64,000 nt of DNA, from assembly GCA_006383075.2 (NCBI GenBank), contig SMNH02000002.1, positions 569,127 through 633,126 on the forward strand. Reading direction: 5' to 3'. This DNA comes from Kordia sp. TARA_039_SRF (lineage in GTDB: Bacteria; Bacteroidota; Bacteroidia; Flavobacteriales; Flavobacteriaceae). The position numbers were made by a program, and so were the translations under genes. Below the pieces are notes generated by a model. The model saw nothing but the letters and a program-made list of their open reading frames with translations. It was not told the DNA's origin and did not search any database. This document shows positions 54,105 through 63,928 of this stretch, piece by piece (the first letter of the stretch is position 1; every line of letters begins with the position of its first letter).

Positions 54105-55442
54105 TTAAATATCTCTGTCACTGTCCCACGCTTCTAGGTAATCTGCCACTCGTTTTACGAATTGTCCGCCAAGTGCTCCATTTACCACTCTGTGGTCGTA
54201 CGAATGCGACAGGAACATTTTGTAACGAATTCCGATGAAGTCACCTTCAGGAGTTTCAATCACCGCAGGCACTTTTCTGATAGCTCCTAACGCTAAAATC
54301 CCAACTTGTGGCTGATTGATAATTGGAGTTCCCATGATGCTTCCAAAGGTTCCAACGTTGGTTACAGTGTAGGTTCCGCCTTGAATTTCAGCTGGTTTTA
54401 GTTTGTTTTCTCTTGCTCTTCCTGCCAAATCGTTTACCGCTTTTGCCATTCCCACTAAATTCAACTGGTCAGCATTTTTGATGACAGGAACGATTAAGTT
54501 TCCGTCTGGTAACGCAGCCGCCATTCCTAAGTTGATGTTTTTCTTTTTGATAATAGTATCACCATCTACAGAAATGTTCATCATTGGGAAATCTTTCAAC
54601 GCTTTTGCGACTGCTTCCATAAAGATTGGCGTGAACGTCAGTTTTTCTCCTTCGCGCTTTTCAAAGGCAGTTTTTACTTTTTTACGCCAGTTCCAAATAT
54701 TGGTTACGTCTACTTCTATAAAACTTTGTACATGCGCCGAAGTTTGTACCGAAGCTACCATGTGATGCGCAATGAGTTTCCCCATACGCGTCATTTCGAT
54801 GATTTCGTCGCCACCGTTTACAGATACTGGAGTTGCTTGTGTCGATTTTGCCGCAGCTACTGGTTTTGCTGCTTCTTTTACAGCCGCTTTTGGAGCTTCT
54901 GTTTTTTGAGGTTGAACTGGTGCTTTTCCTCTATTTTTTACATACGATAAAATGTCGTTTTTCGTGACTCTTCCGTCTTTTCCTGTGCCTGCAATGGCAT
55001 CCAATTCTTCTACGGAGATGCCTTCTTCTTTCGCAATGTTTTTAACTAATGGTGAATAGAATTTTTCAGAAGATGAGAAATCGTTGCTTACAGCTTCTTT
55101 TGCTTTTACAACTGCTTGTGCTGCTAATTCTGCTGCCGGTTCGCCTTTTTCTTCTACTTCTGGAGTTGGCTCTGCTGCTACTGTTTCCGTGTTTCCTTCT
55201 CCGTCAGTTTCAATGATAGCAACCGTTTCACCTACTTTTACAACATCGTCTACATTGAATAGCATTTCAACTAAAACACCGTCAACTTCACTTGGTAATT
55301 CAGAATCTACCTTGTCAGTTGCGATTTCCAACACTGCTTCGTCAGCTTCAATAGTATCGCCAACTTCTTTGAGCCATGATATAATTGTTGCTTCTGCAAC
55401 ACTTTCTCCCATTTGAGGAAGTTTTAGTTCAAATTTTGCCAT
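54105..55442 (-). CDS. 2-oxoacid dehydrogenase complex E2 (dihydrolipoyl acyltransferase)
   Basis: Lipoyl domain 1-78 with the lipoylated Lys in EIATDKVDSE; acidic/Ala linker; E1/E3-binding domain about 129-166 (YSPLVKNIAKEEGISVEELD, KDGRVTKNDILSYV); a Pro/Ala linker; catalytic domain from about 212. The catalytic His is His417 in SYDHRVVNG. Where most E2 enzymes have HRVVDG, this has Asn421. Lipoyl and linker style suggest a branched-chain 2-oxoacid dehydrogenase E2, though 2-oxoglutarate cannot be excluded. Partner subunits are absent here. Length 445 is usual. Confidence 0.93.
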   Translation of the reverse strand: MAKFELKLPQMGESVAEATIISWLKEVGDTIEADEAVLEIATDKVDSELPSEVDGVLVEMLFNVDDVVKVGETVAIIETDGEGNTETVAAEPTPEVEEKGEPAAELAAQAVVKAKEAVSNDFSSSEKFYSPLVKNIAKEEGISVEELDAIAGTGKDGRVTKNDILSYVKNRGKAPVQPQKTEAPKAAVKEAAKPVAAAKSTQATPVSVNGGDEIIEMTRMGKLIAHHMVASVQTSAHVQSFIEVDVTNIWNWRKKVKTAFEKREGEKLTFTPIFMEAVAKALKDFPMMNISVDGDTIIKKKNINLGMAAALPDGNLIVPVIKNADQLNLVGMAKAVNDLAGRARENKLKPAEIQGGTYTVTNVGTFGSIMGTPIINQPQVGILALGAIRKVPAVIETPEGDFIGIRYKMFLSHSYDHRVVNGALGGQFVKRVADYLEAWDSDRDI

Positions 55443-55533
55443 ATCCTTAATCTAAAGATGTTATTTTTATTTTTTTTGCGAAAATACTAAATAATATCGT
55501 TTTTTATTGAATTATTTTTAATTTAATTCTTTA

Positions 55534-56667
55534 TTAACACACTGCTGTAGATTCGTTCAGCAACCGTACTTCGCCTCTATTTTTGGAGGAATCACTTCCG
55601 AGGATAAAAGTACTGTTTTTTGGTAATATTTTGTAATATCCGAATTGCTTTTCAATGATTTGAATGCTGGTTTTGTAATCAACGAAATGAGTATCTACTA
55701 CAATTTCAGTATGTTTCTTGCCATCTATTTCTTGAAAAAAATGATCTAAATTTTCAACTCGGACACATTTTTTTTCATCATAAACGTTCTGAATCTGTTT
55801 GAAACGTTCTTCAGCATCGCTCACAAAGATGCACGAATGTACTATTTTTTGTGTTTTCTGTGCTGGTTTTGATAGAAACGGAATTAATTTCGCGCCAAGC
55901 GTCACCGCAATATCATATAACAGATTTCGCTTGAAATGCTTTTTGTAAAATAATTGCATGGCGCCGTAAAAACGTTTTGCATAGGTTTTGTCTTTGAGTG
56001 TGCTTTCGCCTTTATAATGAATGACTGTCGTTTTGCCGTAGTAGTAATTTTGAAAACCCGCTTTTTTGATTTTGTATGACAAGTCAATGTCTTCGCCGTA
56101 CATAAAATAGTCTTCGTCAAATCCGCCAACTTGGTCGTACACACTTTTTTTCATCAACATAAACGCTCCGACGAGAATGTCTACTTTTCCAATTTCATTT
56201 TCATTAAGATTTGAATAATATCCTGATGTTTTGCTTCCTATTATTTTTTTGACAGAAACCATCGGTGTGGGAATGTTTCGTTTGCTTTCTGGCAAAAATG
56301 CGCCGCTTCCGTCAATGAGTTTGCAACCAATACTACCAACGTTTTCGGTACTTTCTGCGAATTTTAGCAATTGTGTAAACGTGTCTTCCGCAACAATGGT
56401 ATCAGGATTTAAGATACAAACGTATTCTCCTTTTGCTACTTTGACTGCTTGATTGTTCGCTTTGGCGAATCCTACATTTTCGTTGTTGGCAATGAGTTGA
56501 ATGTTTGGAAAGGTGTTTCGCATCATATCGCAACTGTCGTCGGGCGAATTGTTATCTACCACAATGATTTCTGCGTTCATTCCCGCAACAGCGGCTTCCA
56601 CACTGCGAATACAAGCTTCCAGAAAATAACGTACATTGTAGTTGAGAATGACAACAGAAAGTTTCAT
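55534..56667 (-). CDS. Glycosyltransferase family 2, rhamnosyltransferase-like
   Basis: GT-A fold at 1-240: KLSVVILNYNVRYFLEACIR, IIVVDNNSPDDS (nucleotide-binding Asp), NVGFAKANNQAVKVAKGEY, and the DxD-like LNPDTIVAEDT. The acceptor region has DILVGAFMLMKKSVYDQVGG and DEDYFMYGEDIDLSYKI with ED motif. Residues 290-377 are a variable tail. Sugar donor unknown; membership in the dTDP-Rha:alpha-D-GlcNAc transferase group is suggested by the LVGAFML and YGEDxDL motifs. Twelve bp downstream of recR on the same strand. Confidence 0.9.
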   Translation of the reverse strand: MKLSVVILNYNVRYFLEACIRSVEAAVAGMNAEIIVVDNNSPDDSCDMMRNTFPNIQLIANNENVGFAKANNQAVKVAKGEYVCILNPDTIVAEDTFTQLLKFAESTENVGSIGCKLIDGSGAFLPESKRNIPTPMVSVKKIIGSKTSGYYSNLNENEIGKVDILVGAFMLMKKSVYDQVGGFDEDYFMYGEDIDLSYKIKKAGFQNYYYGKTTVIHYKGESTLKDKTYAKRFYGAMQLFYKKHFKRNLLYDIAVTLGAKLIPFLSKPAQKTQKIVHSCIFVSDAEERFKQIQNVYDEKKCVRVENLDHFFQEIDGKKHTEIVVDTHFVDYKTSIQIIEKQFGYYKILPKNSTFILGSDSSKNRGEVRLLNESTAVC

Positions 56668-56679
56668 AAGTTTAGAAAG

Positions 56680-57300
56680 TTAGGAACTTTTCAGCGAGTT
56701 TTCAAACGGAACTCTGTTGATAATACTTCTTCCCAGCGTGACCTCATCCGCGTATTCCAATTCGTCACCAACCGAGATTCCACGTGCAATGGTGGACGTT
56801 TTTACTTCGTAATTTTCAATTTGCTTGTAAATGTAGAAGTTGGTCGTGTCGCCTTCCATCGTAGAACTTAAGGCAAAAATGATTTCTTTGATTTTCCCTT
56901 CTTTGACTTTTTCTACCAAACTAGCAATGGTCAAATTATGTGGTCCGATGCCATCCAACGGAGAAATTTTCCCGCCAAGGACATGATACAAACCTTTGTA
57001 TTGCGCCGTACTTTCTATTGCCATGACATCGCGAATGTCTTCCACGACACAGACAATATCTTCTTGACGATTCGGATTGGCACAAATATCACAAATGTCC
57101 ACATCAGAAATGTTATGACAGTTGTTGCAGTGCTTGATTTCCGTACGGAGTTCTTGCAACGCATTTACCAAGTGCAAGGTTTGACTTTCTGGTTGTTTCA
57201 ATAAATGCAATACCAAACGTAACGCAGTTCGCTTCCCGATTCCAGGCAACTGCGAGACTTCGTTTACGGCATTTTCTAAAAGTTTTGAGGAGAATTCCAT
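56680..57300 (-). CDS. recR: Recombination protein RecR
   Basis: Gap-repair factor acting with RecF and RecO. Helix-hairpin-helix [17 protein letters not shown] (18-34), four-Cys zinc finger [16 protein letters not shown] (57-72), and TOPRIM domain [13 protein letters not shown] with the later [16 protein letters not shown] and [14 protein letters not shown]. Length 206 is normal. A TAAATTTG box lies 5 bases before the ATG. Followed by the glycosyltransferase gene. Confidence 0.97.
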   Translation of the reverse strand: MEFSSKLLENAVNEVSQLPGIGKRTALRLVLHLLKQPESQTLHLVNALQELRTEIKHCNNCHNISDVDICDICANPNRQEDIVCVVEDIRDVMAIESTAQYKGLYHVLGGKISPLDGIGPHNLTIASLVEKVKEGKIKEIIFALSSTMEGDTTNFYIYKQIENYEVKTSTIARGISVGDELEYADEVTLGRSIINRVPFENSLKSS

Positions 57301-57304
57301 GTGG

Positions 57305-57312
57305 CAAATTTA
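57305..57312 (-). promoter_or_regulatory. Candidate -7 box for recR (TAAATTTG)
   Basis: Exact TAnnTTTG ending 5 bases before the start codon; if used, the message would be leaderless. No -33 box seen. Confidence 0.3.
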
Positions 57313-57386
57313 ACTTTTTAAATTCAGAATTGTGAATTCAGAATTATGAATTGTTGATTATGAACTCCAACTTTACATTTTTTCAC

Positions 57387-57423
57387 AAAAAAACCAGATG
57401 AACTGAATTAACACTCCATCTGG
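57387..57423 (-). terminator. Terminator after the possible pore-forming protein gene
   Basis: CCAGATG (57394-57400) and CATCTGG (57417-57423) pair, with seven T on the minus-strand side; 25 bases after the stop. Confidence 0.75.
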
Positions 57424-57447
57424 CATTGTAAAACAAACGCTTGTTTT

Positions 57448-58476
57448 CTATTGCTCTACATATTTTTGAACCACAAGTGGTGCTGTTCCTAACGGCACTT
57501 TTTCTTGTATAATTTTTCCATCGGATTCGTATTGCATCACCAATTGCCACACTTGATAGGTTATGCTTTTTTCGTTGTTAAGCGTCTTAATCGTGGTTTC
57601 CCAAGATGACGTATTGGATTGGTTAATGGCTAACGAGTGTGAACTTGTACTTGTATCCGTGAAACTTGTTGACAGTTCTGCGCTAATACCTTCCAATTCT
57701 TCTTCTACACCTTGTGCTTTTAAGGTAACTCCTATGGTTGCTGCAAAACTTTGTATTTCTTCATCTGTACTTGTAGTTCCTTGTGTTACAGTTTTTGTAA
57801 ATTCTTGTGGTGTGTTTGGGGTTGCTTTTCCGCTAGCGATGCACGTCCAAAAATAGCTTGCACTCGTTGGAACAGTTCCTGCTTTTAATTCAACACTTCG
57901 AACCCAAGCACCTCCAGCAGTAGGCATAATGATAATATTATTTGTCGCTGCCGTTGCTTGTAACATTCCTTCTCTAATTGGAATTTCTACTTTGTGCCAC
58001 GCTGGATTGTTATCAGGAAATTGTTCTATAGAATAGGAATCGCCATTCACAAAAATATCCCAATTGGTATTTACGACTCCGTTGTTTGTAATGGAAGCTG
58101 CGTCAATAACAAGTGTGGTATTCCTCATAATCGGTGTTACTGTATTTAGTTGTATTTGAGCACCTCCGCGAGCCACAAAATACGGTACGCCTTCTGCCTC
58201 TCCACTCGTACAACCTGGAATACCTGCCCAAGAAATACAGCCTTGCCATGAATTTAAGGCGTCATAAGGAGTTACAATACTTTTAGGAATTGCACCCGCA
58301 GTGCCATTTTGAACATTAATTGGGTTTGTTGGCGATTGTGCATACATATCTGGCGCTGTAATTGCTGGGGGAAATTGTGAAATTTGCCATCCGTATACCG
58401 AAAGCGATGGTGTAGCCATTTCAACATCTTGATTTGATAATTCAATTGCGTTTTTGTCTTTTGCTATTGTCTTCAT
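57448..58476 (-). CDS. Possible aerolysin-like pore-forming protein, 342 aa
   Basis: Start set at 58476 (MKTIAKDKNAIELSNQD); the open frame reaches 35 codons further without signal features. No signal peptide. Residues 25-225 form a beta-rich domain with a Cys-containing stretch (WQGCISWAGIPGCTSG) and a lectin- or jelly-roll-like feel (TTLVIDAASITNNGVVNTNW, AWHKVEIPIREGM). Residues 235-342 have the amphipathic Ser/Thr-rich pattern of beta-pore toxins: FTKTVTQGTTSTDEEIQSF, ISAELSTSFTDTSTSSHSL, INQSNTSSWETTI, SITYQVWQLVMQY. That similarity is my reading, not a computed match. It lies between recR and the sodium symporter, genes that I expect to be adjacent in relatives. Confidence 0.5.
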   Translation of the reverse strand: MKTIAKDKNAIELSNQDVEMATPSLSVYGWQISQFPPAITAPDMYAQSPTNPINVQNGTAGAIPKSIVTPYDALNSWQGCISWAGIPGCTSGEAEGVPYFVARGGAQIQLNTVTPIMRNTTLVIDAASITNNGVVNTNWDIFVNGDSYSIEQFPDNNPAWHKVEIPIREGMLQATAATNNIIIMPTAGGAWVRSVELKAGTVPTSASYFWTCIASGKATPNTPQEFTKTVTQGTTSTDEEIQSFAATIGVTLKAQGVEEELEGISAELSTSFTDTSTSSHSLAINQSNTSSWETTIKTLNNEKSITYQVWQLVMQYESDGKIIQEKVPLGTAPLVVQKYVEQ

Positions 58477-58761
58477 AATTATACTTTTACTGTTGTTCCT
58501 ACTCATTTGTAAAATGGCTTTTCGGATTCCGCCATTAAGAATGCGCATTGTTTTTCGTTTTCTTCTGATACAAATTTGCAATAACTAAGTAGCGTACGAT
58601 AGGTAGATTTTACCTAATTCATCAAATCCGCAAAAATTACGTGAAGTAAATTCTCATAACAAGAATAAGAATTACGGTAATCTTTCAATTTTTCAATCTT
58701 TTAATCTTTCAATTTTAAAAAGACCCAGAAGTTTGTATTTTGCAAACTAGAAAATTTACAC

Positions 58762-60279
58762 ATGCAACCGATTCATATTTTACTCCTTATCGCTGGTTAT
58801 TTTGGCGTTTTGATTTTAATCTCGTATTTGACAGGGAAAGACGATAGCAACGAAACTTTTTTTAAGGCTTCGCGAAAGTCGCCTTGGTATGTGGTTGCGT
58901 TTGGAATGATTGGCGCTTCGCTTTCAGGTGTTACGTTTATTTCTGTGCCGGGTTGGGTACGCGATTCCAATTTTAGCTACATGCAAGTGGTTTTTGGCTA
59001 TTTGGTTGGTTATTTTATTATTGCGTATGTGTTGATGCCTATTTATTATCGCTTGAATGTAACGTCGATTTATCAGTATTTGGAAGATCGATTTGGCGTA
59101 GTGAGTTATAAAACAGGTGCTTTTTTCTTTTTAATTTCTAGAATTCTCGGAGCTTCGTTTCGCTTGTATTTGGTTGCAATTGTACTACAACAATATGTGT
59201 TTGATGCCTATAATATTCCTTTTGAAGTTACAGTTGCGCTGTCCATTTTGTTGATATGGTTGTATACGTTTCGCGGTGGAATTAAAACCATCGTTTGGAC
59301 AGATACATTACAAACCTTGTTTATGCTAATTGCCGTTGGCGTAGCCATGTATTTGATTTTAGGCGATTTGAACCTTAGTTTTAGTGAGTTTTGGAGTTCG
59401 GAGAGTTTGGCGCAATACAATCAAATTTGGTTTACAGATGATGTACTAGCACGAAACTATTTTATAAAGTCTTTTGTTGGCGGATTGTTTGTTGCCGTGT
59501 GTATGACAGGATTGGATCAAGATATGATGCAGAAGAATTTAACCTGTAAAAATTTAGGGGATGCACAAAAAAATATGGTTTCGTTTAGCGTGGTACTAAT
59601 TGTTGTAAATTTTATCTTTTTACTGTTAGGTGCTTTGCTATTTATCTACGCTGCTGAACATCAAATTGATGTGCCAGTTGTTGATGGAAAGGAACGAACC
59701 GATTTGCTGTTTCCAGAAATTGCAATTAAAGGCGAGTTAGGAATTTCACTATCTATCGTGTTTTTACTTGGTTTGATTGCCGCTGCGTATTCGAGCGCCG
59801 ATTCTGCGCTAACATCGTTGACGACTTCTTTTTCGGTAGATTTTTTATCGATTGAAAAGCAAGAAAAAAGCAAACAGAAGAAACTCCGCCAAAAGGTTCA
59901 CATTGCCATGTCAGTCGTGCTAATTATTGTCGTGATTATTTTTAACAGTCTCACAAATAAAAGTGTTATTGACAGTATTCTTACTGTTGCAAGTTATACC
60001 TACGGACCCTTATTAGGCTTGTTTGCTTTCGGAATTTTCACCAAATACAATGTCATTGACAAATACGTTTGGATTGTTACAGCGGTTTCCATTTGTCTTA
60101 CGTATATCATCGCCAATTTTGGTGGCTATTTTATGTATTTCACAGAAGATGTTGCCAATCTCGCGGAAGCGGAAAAATTAGCCAAAAGTAACTGGTATCA
60201 ATTTGGATATGAATTATTAGCCGTGAATGGATTGCTAACGTTTATCGGTTTAGTATTGATTAGACGCCAACATGACTAA
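58762..60279 (+). CDS. Sodium:solute symporter (SSS family)
   Basis: 505 residues, about 13 membrane helices. The start [22 protein letters not shown] is helix 1; [32 protein letters not shown] is the SSS start spread over residues 25-56. Sodium-site region [16 protein letters not shown] and the later [18 protein letters not shown] (residues about 340-357) are well preserved. Substrate unknown; members carry sugars, amino acids or sialic acid. Its 3' end overlaps the converging CoA-binding gene by 30 bp. Confidence 0.93.
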   Translation: MQPIHILLLIAGYFGVLILISYLTGKDDSNETFFKASRKSPWYVVAFGMIGASLSGVTFISVPGWVRDSNFSYMQVVFGYLVGYFIIAYVLMPIYYRLNVTSIYQYLEDRFGVVSYKTGAFFFLISRILGASFRLYLVAIVLQQYVFDAYNIPFEVTVALSILLIWLYTFRGGIKTIVWTDTLQTLFMLIAVGVAMYLILGDLNLSFSEFWSSESLAQYNQIWFTDDVLARNYFIKSFVGGLFVAVCMTGLDQDMMQKNLTCKNLGDAQKNMVSFSVVLIVVNFIFLLLGALLFIYAAEHQIDVPVVDGKERTDLLFPEIAIKGELGISLSIVFLLGLIAAAYSSADSALTSLTTSFSVDFLSIEKQEKSKQKKLRQKVHIAMSVVLIIVVIIFNSLTNKSVIDSILTVASYTYGPLLGLFAFGIFTKYNVIDKYVWIVTAVSICLTYIIANFGGYFMYFTEDVANLAEAEKLAKSNWYQFGYELLAVNGLLTFIGLVLIRRQHD

Positions 60280-60606
60280 GGTACATGCTGAAAGACATTT
60301 TACACCTTTTTCTGTTAATTCCTTAAAAAAAGCTGGATTTTCTGTTCCGGGATTAAAAATAACACGCTTGGGTTGTAACGAAACTATATATTCATAATAT
60401 TCTTCTTGAACTGTTGGATTCAAATACAATGTAATGGTATGAATATCATCATATTGCTGCAATTCGGTGTCGATAGTAACACCGCTAATTTCTCCTTCTT
60501 TAAGTCCGAATGCAACAACTTCATGATTGTGATCAACCAATCGTTGTACAGCTTTGTATGAAAATCGATGTGGTTTGATAGAAGTTCCTAAAACTAATGT
60601 TTTCAA
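60250..60606 (-). CDS. CoA-binding domain protein (YccU-like)
   Basis: 118 residues of a single Rossmann-type CoA-binding domain: [21 protein letters not shown] opens with the glycine loop, then [17 protein letters not shown] is replaced by DHNEVVAFG-type core, [18 protein letters not shown] and [20 protein letters not shown], with a Cys pair near the end ([12 protein letters not shown]). Members bind CoA; in some species they are linked to protein acylation or methylglyoxal metabolism. Overlaps the symporter gene by 30 bp tail to tail. Confidence 0.9.
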   Translation of the reverse strand: MKTLVLGTSIKPHRFSYKAVQRLVDHNHEVVAFGLKEGEISGVTIDTELQQYDDIHTITLYLNPTVQEEYYEYIVSLQPKRVIFNPGTENPAFFKELTEKGVKCLSACTLVMLASNQY

Positions 60607-60811
60607 TAGATTACGATATTTATATTTACAATTTAGGTATGATTCGCTGGTAACGAGCTCGTAAATTAAGCAATTTTCATGGGAACAAGTTCAATTTGTT
60701 AAAATATGTTAAAGTTTTTCCTGTAGCGTAACACAACCTATTTTACTTCGTCAAGTATGCATAATTCTAGTTAGACTAGAAATCATCAAAAAATAAAAAC
60801 GAACTAATTAC

Positions 60812-63280
60812 ATGAAAAAACTATTCTCACTATGCATGCTCATGCTATGCATTGGCTTGCATGCTCAAACACCATCCCCAAAAATCGGAACTGTAGAAGG
60901 AAAAGTCATAGACGCTACTACGAATGAAGCAATTCCTTATGCAACGATAGTTATTAAATCAAAAGCAGATGGCAAAGTACTCACTGGAGCTATTACGGAC
61001 GATTCAGGAAATTTTAAAATTGAAAAAATTCCTGCAGGCGCTTTAACTGTCGATATTCAATTTATCGGTTACGAAACTATTACAAAAGACATTACTATAT
61101 CTAACGAAGCTCGTGTAGCACAACTAGGAACTATTTCTTTAGCAGAAAGTGCTACTACGTTAAATGAAGTTGAAGTAGTTGCCGAACGTACCACTATTGA
61201 ACAAAAAGTGGACAGAAAGGTTATTACTGTTGGAAAAGATTTAGTGACTGCTGGACCTACAGCTTCTGATATTATGAACAACTTGCCTTCTGTAAATGTG
61301 GACCAACAAACAGGAAACATCAGTTTGCGTGGAAATCAGAACGTACGTGTCATGGTTGACGGAAAACTGTCTACCATTCCAACAGCACAATTGTTACGTC
61401 AATTACCGTCAAATTCTATCAAAAAGATTGAGTTAATTACAAATCCATCTGCAAAATACAATCCAGAAGGAATGAGTGGAATTATCAATATTGTATTGCG
61501 TAAAAACGTGAATATTGGTTTTAACGGAAATGCAACCTTAGGATTTACACGTGAGCGTGAAGCTAAATTTAATAGTGCGCTTGATTTGAACTACCGAAAC
61601 GGAAAATTCAACCTTTTTGGAAATTACTCAAATAATATTGCGAAAAACCGAAATGGAGGAAATATTGAAAGACCTGACGAAAATTCATTGCAACTTTTTG
61701 ACAACTTAGATAATCAGAAGAATCACTTGATTAAAGTAGGGATTGATGTGTATTTGAATGATAAAAACACGATTTCTTTCTTTACCAATCAAAATATTAC
61801 AGATGTGAAAAGCAATGGATTTGTGAGTGTTCTTTTTCCAGAAGCACCAGAATTCAACAACTTTCAAGACTTTTTTGCCATCAACGACAATTTAGCATCC
61901 CAATATAACTTTAACTATAAATATGATATTTCTGAAGAAGGCGAAAGTATTGAACTAGAAGCGGATTACAACGTATTTGACGCTGATAATCGATTTAACT
62001 TTGCTTTTGCGGGTGCAAATACATTTCCAAATTATGTTGATGAAGCTCAAACTGACAGAGATCGTACAACGATTAATTTAGATTATGTAAAACCTTTAAA
62101 GAACAAAGCAAAATTAGAAGCAGGAGCTGAAGCTCGTTTGTTTAATTCTGAAATCGATTATCAATCTACAGGATTTACCTTTAATGAAGCTGGCGTTTTA
62201 CGTAGAACACCAAGTACTGACTTTAACTACAGCAGAGATATTTATTCTTTGTATGTAACGTATGGTAAACAATACGAAAAATGGTCATACCAACTTGGAC
62301 TTCGTGGAGAAACGGTACAAGTAGATGCCAATGCATTATCTAGGGAAATTGAAACGCCTGATACTGAAAATATTGTTTTTGAGAACGATTATACACAAGT
62401 ATATCCATCAGCATTTTTTACGTATTCACCATCAGAGAAAAACTCGTACCAATTAAGTTATAGTAGACGTGTAGACCGTCCTGGTATTGGGCAAGTAAAT
62501 CCGATTAGAGAATGGGCAACTCCGTTGATTACTTCTTTTGGAAACATCAACTTGCAACCACAGTTTACCAACTCTATGGAATTAAATTACACACGTAAAG
62601 TTGGAAATAAAGGAACCATTACTGGTGGCGTATTTTACCGAATTATTGAAGACGAAATCAACAGAGCCGTTTTTGTAGATAGAACAGACTTGAACAGAAT
62701 TATTTTAACACATGACAACTTTGACAATACTTCTGCGTACGGAGTTGAAATTTCGAGTAATTTCAGACCGACAAACTGGTGGAGTTTCAACACAAGTTTT
62801 GACTTCTTCTCTCAAACACAACGAGGAATTACAGAATCGTTAAATGTACCAACTGACGTTGCTACGATAGATAATATTGTGCGTGAAACAAGACAAGTAG
62901 AAAACCAAGCGTGGAACTTTAGAATGTTTAACAACTTTAGAGTTTCTAAAAAACTAAACCTTTCTGCCTTTGGTTTTTACAGAGGAAGCGTGCAAGGAAT
63001 TCAGTTTGAAATGGAGCCAATGTATTTTGTAAACGTTGGAGCGCGTTATGCTTTCGCAGATGGAAAAGGAACACTAAGTGTTAACTACAACGATATTTTC
63101 AATACGATGCGATTTGGTTTTGACGGACAACGACCATTCCGCCAGACTGGTGAATTTAGATGGGAAAGTAATACTATCAACGTAAGTTTATCGTATCGTT
63201 TTGGAGGTGGAAAATACCGTGCAAAATCGCGTAAGCAACGTGATAAAGATGTAAAATCTGGAAGCGGCGGATTCCTGTAA
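60812..63280 (+). CDS. TonB-dependent receptor-like outer membrane protein
   Basis: Signal peptide to about residue 19 (IGLHAQ). Carboxypeptidase-regulatory-like domain at 26-115 (VEGKVIDATTNEAIPYATIV, DDSGNFKIEKIPAG). Plug at about 120-235: VEVVAERTTIEQKVDRKVI, LVTAGPTASDIMNNLPSVNV, RVMVDGKLSTIP, IKKIELITNPSAKYNPEGMS. The beta barrel of the outer-membrane-protein beta-brl_3 group fills 240-800 (KYDISEEGESIELEADYNVF, YEKWSYQLGLRGE, NTINVSLSYRFGGGKY). No clear TonB box at the N terminus, as in many family members. Ligand unknown. Length 822. Terminator follows. Confidence 0.92.
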   Translation: MKKLFSLCMLMLCIGLHAQTPSPKIGTVEGKVIDATTNEAIPYATIVIKSKADGKVLTGAITDDSGNFKIEKIPAGALTVDIQFIGYETITKDITISNEARVAQLGTISLAESATTLNEVEVVAERTTIEQKVDRKVITVGKDLVTAGPTASDIMNNLPSVNVDQQTGNISLRGNQNVRVMVDGKLSTIPTAQLLRQLPSNSIKKIELITNPSAKYNPEGMSGIINIVLRKNVNIGFNGNATLGFTREREAKFNSALDLNYRNGKFNLFGNYSNNIAKNRNGGNIERPDENSLQLFDNLDNQKNHLIKVGIDVYLNDKNTISFFTNQNITDVKSNGFVSVLFPEAPEFNNFQDFFAINDNLASQYNFNYKYDISEEGESIELEADYNVFDADNRFNFAFAGANTFPNYVDEAQTDRDRTTINLDYVKPLKNKAKLEAGAEARLFNSEIDYQSTGFTFNEAGVLRRTPSTDFNYSRDIYSLYVTYGKQYEKWSYQLGLRGETVQVDANALSREIETPDTENIVFENDYTQVYPSAFFTYSPSEKNSYQLSYSRRVDRPGIGQVNPIREWATPLITSFGNINLQPQFTNSMELNYTRKVGNKGTITGGVFYRIIEDEINRAVFVDRTDLNRIILTHDNFDNTSAYGVEISSNFRPTNWWSFNTSFDFFSQTQRGITESLNVPTDVATIDNIVRETRQVENQAWNFRMFNNFRVSKKLNLSAFGFYRGSVQGIQFEMEPMYFVNVGARYAFADGKGTLSVNYNDIFNTMRFGFDGQRPFRQTGEFRWESNTINVSLSYRFGGGKYRAKSRKQRDKDVKSGSGGFL

Positions 63281-63359
63281 AACACAAAACGCATTACAAA
63301 TTAATAGCTTCAATTATTATTGATGGTTAGTGTTAATTGAACGTTATTAAAATGTGAAG

Positions 63360-63388
63360 ACCTTGGTTATGCACAACCAAGGTTTTCT
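63360..63388 (+). terminator. Terminator after the outer membrane protein gene
   Basis: CCTTGGTT / AACCAAGG (63361-63381 region) with a short loop and T tract, 80 bases after the stop. Confidence 0.82.
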
Positions 63389-63928
63389 ATTTTCTGTCAA
63401 AGTAACCGTTAGTTAATCCGTAAAGTCGTACGTTTTGACAAAAAAACTGTTAAAATTGTATAAATGAGCGAACTAATTCCAAAAAAAACGTCGAAATTTG
63501 CAGTATTCACAAAGTATACTGTATTGTTATTGGGTTGATTATTCGAATTTAGCACTCTAAAATTTACCATTTATATTGTACAAAGTATACTAAATACTAT
63601 CAAAAAAAATCCCAAGCACGTTAGTACTTGGGATTTTGTTTTTTATATTTTTTCAATTAAAAATTTAGAGAGTTTTCATCTTTTCCGCAGTGTAGCAGGA
63701 TTTTTTCGTTAAAAATTTCTGAAGCCTTGGAAGAAATTTAGAAAAATTCATGCGGTTTTGGTTTTTCTCCTAAAAGAAAAAGCAAAAACACCTCTGGAAA
63801 AGTGCCCTTTCTTTTGTTTCTTTTCTTTGGGCAAGCAAAGAATAAGAAAATAAACAACTGATTTTTCGTTACAAGAAACTTAGTCTGTGTTCTTTGAAAA
63901 TTAATATTTTAATTAATCAAGCATAAAA
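63389..63928. other. Intergenic stretch with repeats, no gene seen
   Basis: About 540 bp. It has two copies of ACAAAGTATACT (63509-63520 and 63580-63591, 71 bp apart; AGTATACT is a palindrome), a terminator-like hairpin at 63603-63640, and a poly-T/poly-A region (63750-63860) with TTCTTTTGTTTCTTTTCTTTG and a partly complementary CAAAGAATAAGAAAATAAAC, typical of flavobacterial intergenic repeats. No coding frame or RNA gene recognised. Confidence 0.5.
63603..63640. terminator. Strong hairpin AAAATCCCAAG / CTTGGGATTTT
   Basis: Perfect 11-bp stem with a 10-base loop and T tract. It stands over 200 bases from either gene, so it may end a small unannotated transcript. Confidence 0.75.
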
